A stretch of DNA of 33,119 nt, from positions 1-33,119 of the forward strand of contig CAJWQE010000018.1 in NCBI GenBank assembly GCA_913045375.1. Direction: 5' to 3'. Each line of letters starts with the position of its first letter. Within the stretch, counting starts at the first letter, position 1. This stretch comes from an uncultured Halieaceae bacterium. GTDB lineage: Bacteria > Pseudomonadota > Gammaproteobacteria > Pseudomonadales > Halieaceae. Below are positions 24,991 through 32,264 of this stretch, piece by piece. The position numbers were made by a program, and so were the translations under genes. The notes beneath the pieces are model-generated. The model saw only the letters and a program-made list of their open reading frames with translations. It was not told the origin of the DNA and did no database searches.

Positions 24991-25053
24991 AAACCTGCCC
25001 CTGAACAACATGCTCCTTTCTAAACATGCCCCGTAAAAAACATGCCCCTTAAA
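24991..25053 (-). repeat. Degenerate 16-base tandem repeat over the esterase start region
   Basis: Four copies related to AAACATGCCCC plus five bases begin at 24991, 25006, 25022 and 25038 (spacings 15, 16 and 16). On the coding strand each reads as a G-rich ribosome-binding-like stretch and three contain an ATG (25043, 25027 and 25011). Only the last of these is in frame with the esterase. The repeat ends against the terminator of the upstream operon. Confidence 0.7.
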
Positions 25054-25078
25054 AAAAAAGACCCGGCGTTGCCGGGTC
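25051..25078 (-). terminator. Intrinsic terminator of the tpiA-thiolase-SDR-ECH operon
   Basis: On the minus strand GACCCGGC (25078-25071), loop AAC, and GCCGGGTC (25067-25060) are followed by nine T (25059-25051). The perfect 8-bp stem is 16 bases after the enoyl-CoA hydratase stop. It separates this operon from the esterase. Confidence 0.93.
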
Positions 25079-25094
25079 GTTTTAACACGTCGCT

Positions 25095-25862
25095 TTAACG
25101 GCCTTTCCAGTTGGGCTTACGCTTCTCCGCAAACGCCGTCGCGCCTTCAATCGCATCTTCGCTCGAGAAGACAGGGTTAACAATCGCCTGTTGCTTATCG
25201 AACATGTCATCCTGCGACCAGTCAATCGACTCCTTGATTACCTGCTTACTGCGTTTAACTGCAAGCGGACCATTTTCAGCAATCTTCGCCGCAAGCGCCT
25301 TGGCTTGAGCGAGTGCCTCACCCGCGGGCGCAATCTGGTTAATAAGGCCCAGACTCATCGCGCGATCGGCATCCATGAAATCACCCGTCAATGCCATTTC
25401 CATCGCAACGCGGCTTGGAATCTGACGAGGCAATCTCACCAAACCTCCGGCCGCAGCTGCAAGCCCACGTTTTACTTCGGGAATGCCGAACTTCGAGTTG
25501 TCTGCCGCAACAATCAGGTCACAGGTGATAGCCAATTCACAGCCGCCTGCCAAGGCATAGCCCTCAACCGCAGCAATCAATGGCTTATCGGTTGACCGCT
25601 GCACCATGCCTGCGAATCCGCGTCCTTCCACATAGGGAGTCTCCCCCGTTACAAAGGCCTTGAGATCCATACCCGAGCAGAATGTACCGCCCGCGCCAGT
25701 TAGGATGACTACGTGAGTGTTGTCATCTGCGTCCAGTGCGTCGAGCGCTGCGGCAATGCCGACAGCAACGTCTTTGTTCACTGCATTCTTTGCCTGAGGG
25801 CGGTTGATCGTAATGGTCATGACGCCATCAGCAACTTCCGTCAAAACAGCTGGTTCACTCAT
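25095..25862 (-). CDS. Enoyl-CoA hydratase/crotonase family protein
   Basis: This 255-residue crotonase-fold enzyme has the oxyanion-hole segment FCSGMDLKAF (61-70) and GYALAGGCELA. The two acid residues of true hydratases are present, Glu109 and Glu129, 20 residues apart as in the characterised hydratases. It therefore probably hydrates 2-enoyl-CoA in beta-oxidation or a related acyl-CoA route. AAGGAG precedes the ATG. It is the last gene of a minus-strand operon after a short-chain dehydrogenase and a thiolase-like protein. The chain length or specificity of substrate cannot be read from sequence. Confidence 0.93.
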   Translation of the reverse strand: MSEPAVLTEVADGVMTITINRPQAKNAVNKDVAVGIAAALDALDADDNTHVVILTGAGGTFCSGMDLKAFVTGETPYVEGRGFAGMVQRSTDKPLIAAVEGYALAGGCELAITCDLIVAADNSKFGIPEVKRGLAAAAGGLVRLPRQIPSRVAMEMALTGDFMDADRAMSLGLINQIAPAGEALAQAKALAAKIAENGPLAVKRSKQVIKESIDWSQDDMFDKQQAIVNPVFSSEDAIEGATAFAEKRKPNWKGR

Positions 25863-25892
25863 TATCTTTCTCCTTATGTGTCCGCTTTTTTA

Positions 25893-26666
25893 TTAGCGAG
25901 GCTGCATACGGATGCCACCATCCATACGAATCGTCTCGCCGTTAATGTAATCGTTATCGATAATGGCTGCAGCCAGCTTACCGATTTCTTCCGGTGTGCC
26001 CAATCGTTGTGGGTACAACACCGCAGCTGATAGTGAATCAATTGAATCCTGCGGCAGGCCCGCAAAGAGCGGCGTATTAATCATGCCGGGTGCAATCGTG
26101 TTTACACGAATACCAATCTTGGACAGGTCACGTGCGATTGGCAGTGTCATACCGACGATTCCGCCCTTGGTAGCGCTGTAAGCTGCCTGTCCCATCTGTC
26201 CTTCGTAAGCCGCGACAGACGCCGTATTGATGATGACGCCGCGGCCCATGTATTGGTCCACAGGCTCGTTATGTTGCATGCGAACTGCGCAAAGGCGGAT
26301 CACGTTGAAGGTTCCTGTCAAATTGACGGCAATAACCTTGTCCCAGAGAGCAAGTGGGAAAGCACCATCGCGACCTACCGTTCGCGACGCATTCGCGATG
26401 CCGGCACAGTTGACAACAGCATAGATGGCACCGAATTTCTCGATAGCCGCATCAATACCGGCTTCGACAGAAGCTTCATCGGCGACGTTAACCTCGGCAA
26501 AAAGACAACGATCGGCGCCCATTTCCTCGACCATAGCAGCGCCCGCCTCGGCGTTGAGATCAAAGATAATGACATTGCCACCGTCGGCAAAAATGCGTCG
26601 CGCAACCGCTTGTCCGATTCCCGATGCACCACCGGTGACAACGGCGGCTCTTCCTGAAATATCCAT
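25893..26666 (-). CDS. Short-chain dehydrogenase, 3-hydroxyacyl-CoA dehydrogenase type-2-like
   Basis: This 257-residue SDR enzyme has the cofactor motif TGGASGIG (11-18), a downstream Asp36 (IFDLN) indicating NAD preference, and the catalytic set Ser150, Tyr163 and Lys167 (YSATKGG). Similarity to the HSD10-like 3-hydroxyacyl-CoA dehydrogenases (NTASVAAYEGQMGQAAYSATKGGIVGMTLPIARDL) suggests oxidation of 3-hydroxyacyl-CoA, the step after hydration by the neighbour. AGAGGAAAG precedes the ATG. It sits 30 bases before the hydratase gene. Other hydroxy-acid or steroid substrates remain possible. Confidence 0.9.
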   Translation of the reverse strand: MDISGRAAVVTGGASGIGQAVARRIFADGGNVIIFDLNAEAGAAMVEEMGADRCLFAEVNVADEASVEAGIDAAIEKFGAIYAVVNCAGIANASRTVGRDGAFPLALWDKVIAVNLTGTFNVIRLCAVRMQHNEPVDQYMGRGVIINTASVAAYEGQMGQAAYSATKGGIVGMTLPIARDLSKIGIRVNTIAPGMINTPLFAGLPQDSIDSLSAAVLYPQRLGTPEEIGKLAAAIIDNDYINGETIRMDGGIRMQPR

Positions 26667-26693
26667 AACTTTCCTCTGTTTACTCTGTTCTCG

Positions 26694-28229
26694 TCAGACA
26701 AGTCCAACGACACGATGGGTGTTTTCACTGGAGGGCTCGATCGCGATCCTCTCCCCTATGGGCTCTCCCTGCGTGAACTGGTCATGAAGTTCACCCGGCT
26801 CAAGCAACGACGCCGCGATGACACGTTCACCTTCGTCATTGATCGCGAGTACAGCAAGCCACTGTCCCTCTGGAATCATTTTGACGGTGAAGGTCTCAAC
26901 CACGGCGGAGCCGCTGAATTCTGAGGCAAGCGAGACGCTATTTCCAGCTTCTTCAAACGCTTTTTCAGACGATAGCCAGTCACCACCTCCGGGGGCACAA
27001 CTGTAGACGCCGACGGCATGCTTTGACATGTGACCGCCAAGTGCGCCCACGAGCACGTGGCTATATTGGCCTTCCTGAATAGCCGAAACTGCGGAGGCAA
27101 TGCCGTGCATAGAATAGTTGTTTCCGGGCCCACCGAAGAAAGGCAGACCGCCCGTCAAACTCGTTGGGCGGTGGTCGGCAGTATCGATTCCCAGAGTTTC
27201 CATCGCCTCTATGACGGCAACAGGAAAACAGCTGTAAAGATCGAAGGCTTCGATATCGCTTACCGAGAGCCCCGAAGACGATACGGCATTTTCGTAAGCC
27301 CATCTTAGCGCTGGCGAGGTTGATAAATCCGCGCGTTCGAGCAGTGCTTGCTCCGAGGCCTCCGCAAAGCCCCGAAGAAATACGGCCTTGTCTGCAAGCC
27401 CCAATTCCGATGCCAACTCGAAACTCATCACCAAGACAGCGGCTGATTGATTCACCCCATCCTTCGCCACCATCGACTTCAAATGAGGATCACCCACCAC
27501 ACGATTACGTCCAGAAACCAGGGCAATTTCATCTGGCTGTGGCACATTCTCGAACATTGAAAAGGGGTTAACCCTCGCCGCATTCGACAAAGGCGTTAAA
27601 ACTTCACCAAGATACGTGAGGTAATCGGGGCGTGACATGCCGCGAGCCAATCGCTTGCGGTGCTCCATCAAAGGGTAGATATCAATGGGAGCTATGACTT
27701 TGTGAGCCGCTAAGGCTGGTACGAATTGATCCTCCAGACCCATCCCGTCATCAGACTGATCACCCGCTGGGTTCTCTGACCAATCCAAGGTTTCGCCTGA
27801 GCGTTGGTGAGCACGCATGGTGCCGATAGCTTCTGCACCGCAGAGAACGATTGCGCGTGCTTCACCGCTGGCAATCGCACGGCAAGCCCTAGCCGTGTAT
27901 TGCTGAGGACTCTGACCTCCAGCCGTGGCGTAGTGTGCGGCGGCATGATCGAGACCCGCTCTAGTCGCGACTGATCGAGCAAACTTGGTGCTATACCCGA
28001 AGGGCGCTAGCAGCGGTTTAATTCGTTCAGGCACGGAATCGACAAAGGTGCGCATGACCATTACTCGGTCAACGTATGAGCCAATATCCGCAACAGCTGT
28101 CGATGCAAGCATCTCAGAAACTGCCTTGGCGGCCATGTCTGCAGGCCCCAGTTTTTCCCAATTTTCATCCAGTCGATCAACAACTTGGCTGGCCGATACC
28201 AATACAGGTGTATTACCTGCTACTTCCAT
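26694..28229 (-). CDS. Thiolase-like protein (TLP1/SCP2-like) with extra C-terminal domain
   Basis: This 511-residue thiolase-fold protein is usually annotated acetyl-CoA acetyltransferase. Where ordinary thiolases have a CxSG nucleophile, this sequence has AGGQSPQQYTARA, so the acylation cysteine appears to be missing. Conserved later pieces are LCGAEAIGTM, GGLPFFGGPGNNYSMHGIA and SCAPGGGDW. The last ~100 residues form an additional C-terminal domain, as in mycobacterial thiolase-like protein 1. The ATG shares one base with the tpiA stop (TAATG, 28231-28227). It may handle or bind acyl-CoA thioesters with the SDR and hydratase; catalysis by ordinary thiolase chemistry is doubtful. Confidence 0.85.
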   Translation of the reverse strand: MEVAGNTPVLVSASQVVDRLDENWEKLGPADMAAKAVSEMLASTAVADIGSYVDRVMVMRTFVDSVPERIKPLLAPFGYSTKFARSVATRAGLDHAAAHYATAGGQSPQQYTARACRAIASGEARAIVLCGAEAIGTMRAHQRSGETLDWSENPAGDQSDDGMGLEDQFVPALAAHKVIAPIDIYPLMEHRKRLARGMSRPDYLTYLGEVLTPLSNAARVNPFSMFENVPQPDEIALVSGRNRVVGDPHLKSMVAKDGVNQSAAVLVMSFELASELGLADKAVFLRGFAEASEQALLERADLSTSPALRWAYENAVSSSGLSVSDIEAFDLYSCFPVAVIEAMETLGIDTADHRPTSLTGGLPFFGGPGNNYSMHGIASAVSAIQEGQYSHVLVGALGGHMSKHAVGVYSCAPGGGDWLSSEKAFEEAGNSVSLASEFSGSAVVETFTVKMIPEGQWLAVLAINDEGERVIAASLLEPGELHDQFTQGEPIGERIAIEPSSENTHRVVGLV

Positions 28230-28954
28230 TACTCAGCTCCTTTGGCCGATGCACATATATTCCAAAAGGACTCGGCGGACAGCGATGCCCCACCCACCAA
28301 GAGTCCATCAATCCCCGTCGCCATGGTAAATGCGGCACAGTTATCGGGTTTGACGCTACCGCCGTAAAGAACGCGGAGTTCAGGATAGCGATCCGCAAGC
28401 ACGGCTTTAATTTCGAGATGCATCTCGCTGGCGACATCGGCGGACGCTGCCTCGCCCGAGCCAATGGCCCACACCGGCTCATAGGCAATAACAAGATTCT
28501 CAGTTAGGTCCTCACAACTACTCAACACCTGATCTCTCACATACGAGGTTGCATGACCCTCAGTGCGGATGTGACTGGGCTCACCAACACAGACCACGGG
28601 AATTAAGCCTGCTGCCTGGGCGCGCTTTGCCTTCTGCGCCACGATGGCATTAGTTTCCCCCTGATTTTGGCGTCGCTCCGAGTGTCCCACGAGCACATAC
28701 TGACAACCAAAGTCTGTGAGCATGGATGCGGCCACCTCACCTGTGTGAGCGCCCTGCTCATTCTCTGATACGTTTTGAGCACATAGAGAGAGTTGGCTAA
28801 GCCCCTGAACGAGCGGTAAGTAAGGTGCCGGCGGTGCGACAACAGCCTCGACACCGTGAATCGATGGCTTCGAATTCCATGTCGCTTTGAACGCCTCAAT
28901 GCCATCGGCATCGATGGCCATTTTCCAGTTCGCAATGATTAGCGGTGTTATCAT
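28229..28954 (-). CDS. tpiA: Triosephosphate isomerase
   Basis: This enzyme interconverts dihydroxyacetone phosphate and glyceraldehyde 3-phosphate in glycolysis and gluconeogenesis. The 241-residue product has the catalytic residues Lys11 (ANWKM), His91 (VGHSERR) and Glu159 (AYEPVWAIG), plus the C-terminal phosphate-binding YGGSVKPDN. It is somewhat shorter than E. coli TpiA (255 residues). Unusually it heads an operon with acyl-CoA enzymes, its stop overlapping the thiolase-like start, instead of preceding secG. The ATG at 28954 has only a weak purine-rich site upstream. Its divergent neighbour is avtA. Confidence 0.95.
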   Translation of the reverse strand: MITPLIIANWKMAIDADGIEAFKATWNSKPSIHGVEAVVAPPAPYLPLVQGLSQLSLCAQNVSENEQGAHTGEVAASMLTDFGCQYVLVGHSERRQNQGETNAIVAQKAKRAQAAGLIPVVCVGEPSHIRTEGHATSYVRDQVLSSCEDLTENLVIAYEPVWAIGSGEAASADVASEMHLEIKAVLADRYPELRVLYGGSVKPDNCAAFTMATGIDGLLVGGASLSAESFWNICASAKGAE

Positions 28955-29037
28955 TATGTCTGTCTCTTAACCGCGATATCGACCGCCTGGCCACAGCCAG
29001 AGTGTGAGTTGATCGGACCCGAAGGTGTACGCAAGAC

Positions 29038-30300
29038 GTGAATTTTTCGAATTACGCTGAACATTACAGTAGCCAAAGCGGCATCGTCCAGCTAATGGAG
29101 GATTTGAGCATCGCAGCACCTGAGGGCACCACACTTTTTCCCCTCGGTGGGGGTAATCCGGCTCACATTCAGGAGGTCCAAGATGCGATCAGAGACAGCG
29201 CGGCAGCACTGATCGGCGATGCCAACCGGTTCGCCAGAATGATTGGAGATTACGACGCGCCGCAAGGACATGAAGTCTTCCGAGCGTGCCTAGCTGATCA
29301 GCTCTCGGCGCTATTTGGCGCCAAAATCTCAGCCGAGCACATCGCCATAACCAATGGAAGTCAGGCCAGTTTCGAAATTCTATTCAATGCCTTTGCAGGC
29401 GAGTTTAGCGACGGAAGTTGGAAGCAGATCGCCCTTCCAATAGCCCCCGAATACGTGGGTTACAACGACATGTCCCGCCAGGATGGGCCCATTCTAAAGT
29501 CGACTGCAGCCAGGATTGATTTACTTCCAGATCGGCAATTCAAATACGGCGTCGACCTGACAGAATTCTCCGTGGACTCGGAGACAACCGGTGCCGTTTG
29601 CCTGTCACGCCCCACCAACCCCTCGGGCAACGTGGTCTCTGATGAAGAGTTGTCTCAAGTCGCATCGCGATGCAAGGCCGCGGGGGTTCCACTTATCATC
29701 GACGGCGCATACGGCCTACCCTTTCCCGGTATGATTTATGCCGAGGCCACCCCGTTCTGGGACGACAACACGATTCTCTGCCTCAGTCTGTCCAAGTTCG
29801 GGTTGCCGGGCGTGCGGACAGGAATCGTCGTTGGGCCACCCGAAGTAACAAAGCTGATCAGCAATGCCAATGCGATCAATGGGCTGGCACCTGCAAGAAC
29901 CGGCCCCGAATTAGTACTTCCTCTGCTGATGAACCATCGATTGTCTGAACTATCTGAGCAGGTCATAAAACCGCACTACCTGCGCAAGCAGCGCTTGGCG
30001 ATTGAGGTAATGATGTCTGCGGCGCACGATCTGCCGGTCAGGATTCATCAACCCAATGGCGCTATGTTCCTTTGGACATGGTTTGAAGACCTCCCAGGCG
30101 GCGCAGACGAGCTCTATAGACGGGCCGCACGTGAAGGGGTTGTTACCGTCTCAGGACGTCATTTTTTCCAGGGTTTGGATGCGACATGGCAGCACGCCAA
30201 CGAGTGTCTCCGACTCAACTACGCCGGAGATGAGGATACTGTCAGGCAGGGCATCGAACGCTTAGTGGCCGTTGCCCGACAGCAATACCTCGAGAAGTAG
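29038..30300 (+). CDS. avtA: Valine-pyruvate aminotransferase
   Basis: AvtA is a PLP-dependent class I aminotransferase that moves amino groups between valine or alanine and the matching keto acids. The 420-residue protein matches E. coli AvtA along its length: PLGGGNPAHI, TNGSQASF, PIAPEYVGY, RPTNPSGNV (191-199), IDGAYGLPFPG (Asp222 and Tyr225) and the PLP lysine Lys253 in SLSLSKFGLPGVR. The start is a GTG at 29038, with AAGGTG ten bases before it; the first residues (NFSNYAEHYSSQSGI) align with the family. It is divergent from tpiA and convergent with sat with 11 bases between stops. Confidence 0.93.
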   Translation: MNFSNYAEHYSSQSGIVQLMEDLSIAAPEGTTLFPLGGGNPAHIQEVQDAIRDSAAALIGDANRFARMIGDYDAPQGHEVFRACLADQLSALFGAKISAEHIAITNGSQASFEILFNAFAGEFSDGSWKQIALPIAPEYVGYNDMSRQDGPILKSTAARIDLLPDRQFKYGVDLTEFSVDSETTGAVCLSRPTNPSGNVVSDEELSQVASRCKAAGVPLIIDGAYGLPFPGMIYAEATPFWDDNTILCLSLSKFGLPGVRTGIVVGPPEVTKLISNANAINGLAPARTGPELVLPLLMNHRLSELSEQVIKPHYLRKQRLAIEVMMSAAHDLPVRIHQPNGAMFLWTWFEDLPGGADELYRRAAREGVVTVSGRHFFQGLDATWQHANECLRLNYAGDEDTVRQGIERLVAVARQQYLEK

Positions 30301-30311
30301 TTGGCATAGGA

Positions 30312-31502
30312 TTACTGATCTAGCGACTGATAATAATCCATCAAAATTTTAGCGACTTCAGGACGAGAAAACTCCGGAGGTGGCGCAATACCCTGCCCCA
30401 GCATTTCCCGTACGGCCGTTCCTGAGAGCAACACAAAGTCTTCCTTTGAGTGATCAGGTGCATCCTTCATCATGACGACTCGGTCGAGTTTTTTACTGTA
30501 CGCCGTGTGATCCGCCCGGTAGATATCGATTTCGAGTGCACCCTTAGGTACGCGCTCGTCAAAAATTGTTTGCGCATCAAATCCACCGTAATAGTCGCCC
30601 ACACCAGCATGGTCACGACCAACGATCAGCTCAGTACAGCCAGCGTTTTGTCTAAACACTGCATGCAGTACCGCTTCTCTGGGCCCGGCATAGAGCATGT
30701 CAAAGCCATAGCCCGTTACCATGACAGTATTTTCAGGGAAGTAGTGGTCAACCATTGTTCTGATCGAATCGTCGCGCACATCGGCGGGAATATCACCGGC
30801 CTTGAGCTTACCAAGGAGCATGTGAATTAGGATGCCATCCGCGTTCAGGTCACTCATCGCCATGCGACAGAGCTCCTCGTGCGCGCGGTGCATCGGATTG
30901 CGGGTTTGGAATGCAACAACGCGTTTCCAGCCACGCGACTCAATTTCATCCCGGATTTCCATAGCTGTTCTAAACGTGCTGGGAAAGTCCGATTGAAAAT
31001 AGGAATAGTTTAGAACCTCGATGGGCCCTGACAGCAAAACCTGACCCTGAGCATTGAACGTTGCGACACCCGGATGATTTGGATCATTGGTTCCAAACAC
31101 CTCGCGCGTCATCAACGTCATATCGTCATCCGACAGACATTCAATACCGGTGACATCCATGACCGCGATGACAGGAGCGCCATCTACGTTGGGGTCACGC
31201 AACGCAATACGATCACCCACGTTGCCATCAAAACGCTCGACCATATTGAGCACAGGGACGGGCCAAAAGAGATCGTCGGTGGTTTTTAAATCGGTCGCCA
31301 CGCTCAGTGCGTCGGCGCGATTCATGTAGCCCTTAAGCGGAGTGAAATAGCCGGCGCCCAACATAACGGCGTTAGCCGCTGCAGCAGACGATACCGTAAT
31401 GGACGGCAGCGTAGCTGACTCTGCTTCCAGGTCAGCCAATCGCTGGCCCGTTGCTATCAGCGGCGTCAGCGATGCCGCCCCGTGAGGTGTGATTACATTC
31501 AT
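30312..31502 (-). CDS. sat: Sulfate adenylyltransferase (single-chain ATP sulfurylase)
   Basis: Sat makes adenosine 5'-phosphosulfate (APS) from sulfate and ATP, the first step of sulfate activation. The 396-residue product has the N-terminal PUA-like region with GYFTPLKGYMN, the nucleotide-binding QTRNPMHRAH (199-208), and GRDHAGVGDYYG starting at 295. This is the homomeric family, unrelated to the CysD-CysN enzyme of E. coli. It follows cysC by 15 bases, and AAGGGAGAA precedes the ATG. No reductase genes are in view, so the direction (assimilation) is inferred from the cysC partner. Confidence 0.95.
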   Translation of the reverse strand: MNVITPHGAASLTPLIATGQRLADLEAESATLPSITVSSAAAANAVMLGAGYFTPLKGYMNRADALSVATDLKTTDDLFWPVPVLNMVERFDGNVGDRIALRDPNVDGAPVIAVMDVTGIECLSDDDMTLMTREVFGTNDPNHPGVATFNAQGQVLLSGPIEVLNYSYFQSDFPSTFRTAMEIRDEIESRGWKRVVAFQTRNPMHRAHEELCRMAMSDLNADGILIHMLLGKLKAGDIPADVRDDSIRTMVDHYFPENTVMVTGYGFDMLYAGPREAVLHAVFRQNAGCTELIVGRDHAGVGDYYGGFDAQTIFDERVPKGALEIDIYRADHTAYSKKLDRVVMMKDAPDHSKEDFVLLSGTAVREMLGQGIAPPPEFSRPEVAKILMDYYQSLDQ

Positions 31503-31517
31503 ATACTCGATTCTCCC

Positions 31518-32138
31518 TTACGTAGCACTGATGAGGCCGCGTGCCTTAAGCACGTCAATAATCTGTGCGACCTCGTCCTCTAGGGTTTGCTGATCAGTGT
31601 GTAGGTGAATTTCAGGTGCTGAAGGCGCCTCATAAGGGTCATCAATACCAGTAAAATTCTTGATCTCACCCGCTCGGGCCTTCTTGTAGAGCCCCTTTGG
31701 GTCGCGGGACTCCGCCGCTTCAAGACTGCAATCGACAAAGACCTCAATAAAATCCATACCGGCTTCTTCATGAACCTGACGTACCAAGTCACGATCTCGC
31801 ACATACGGAGAGATGAAGCTCGAGAGTACAAGCACTCCAGAGTCGACAAACAGTTTTGAGATCTCACCAACGCGACGAATGTTTTCCGCGCGATCATCCT
31901 CGCTAAAACCCAGGTTCTTGTTAATACCGAAGCGCACATTGTCACCATCCAAGCGGTAACACAGCACCCCCATATCGTGAAGGACGCCCTCTAGCGCCAC
32001 GGCAACGGTGCTCTTCCCGGAACCTGACAGTCCCGTAAACCATAATGTTGCGCCACCATGACCCAAGAGATCACCTCGCTCCTTGCGCGTGATGTCTCCC
32101 TCGTGCCAATGGATATTGGTTGCTTTTTGCTCAGCCAT
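31518..32138 (-). CDS. cysC: Adenylylsulfate kinase
   Basis: CysC phosphorylates APS to PAPS in sulfate assimilation. The 206-residue protein has Walker A GLSGSGKST (36-44), the DGDNVRFGINKNLGFSEDDRAENIRR segment that binds APS, SSFISPYVRDRD, and the mobile loop region DPKGLYKKARAGEIKNFTGIDDPYE. A G-rich GGGGGGAAG ribosome binding site precedes the ATG. It is the first gene of the cysC-sat pair and divergent from a YeiE-like regulator across a 126-base AT-rich gap. Confidence 0.96.
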   Translation of the reverse strand: MAEQKATNIHWHEGDITRKERGDLLGHGGATLWFTGLSGSGKSTVAVALEGVLHDMGVLCYRLDGDNVRFGINKNLGFSEDDRAENIRRVGEISKLFVDSGVLVLSSFISPYVRDRDLVRQVHEEAGMDFIEVFVDCSLEAAESRDPKGLYKKARAGEIKNFTGIDDPYEAPSAPEIHLHTDQQTLEDEVAQIIDVLKARGLISAT

Positions 32139-32264
32139 AATCTTCCCCCCAAGTAGGGCCGAGACTGTATTCGAATTAATTTACTAATAAAAATGGTTTA
32201 TTTTGTTAATACCAATCGATTAAATAGGTAGATTAGCGATTAACTTGAGAGTGAGCATGTCGGC
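32139..32264. promoter_or_regulatory. Divergent cysC / LysR control region
   Basis: This AT-rich gap has three GATTA boxes at 32218-32222, 32231-32235 and 32238-32242, close to the LysR gene. It also has the palindromes ATTCGAAT (32169-32176) and AATTAATT (32174-32181). On the minus strand TTGGTA is followed by an AT-rich -10-like stretch about 17 bases on, a weak promoter candidate for cysC. LysR regulators typically bind such gaps and control both flanking genes. Confidence 0.45.
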
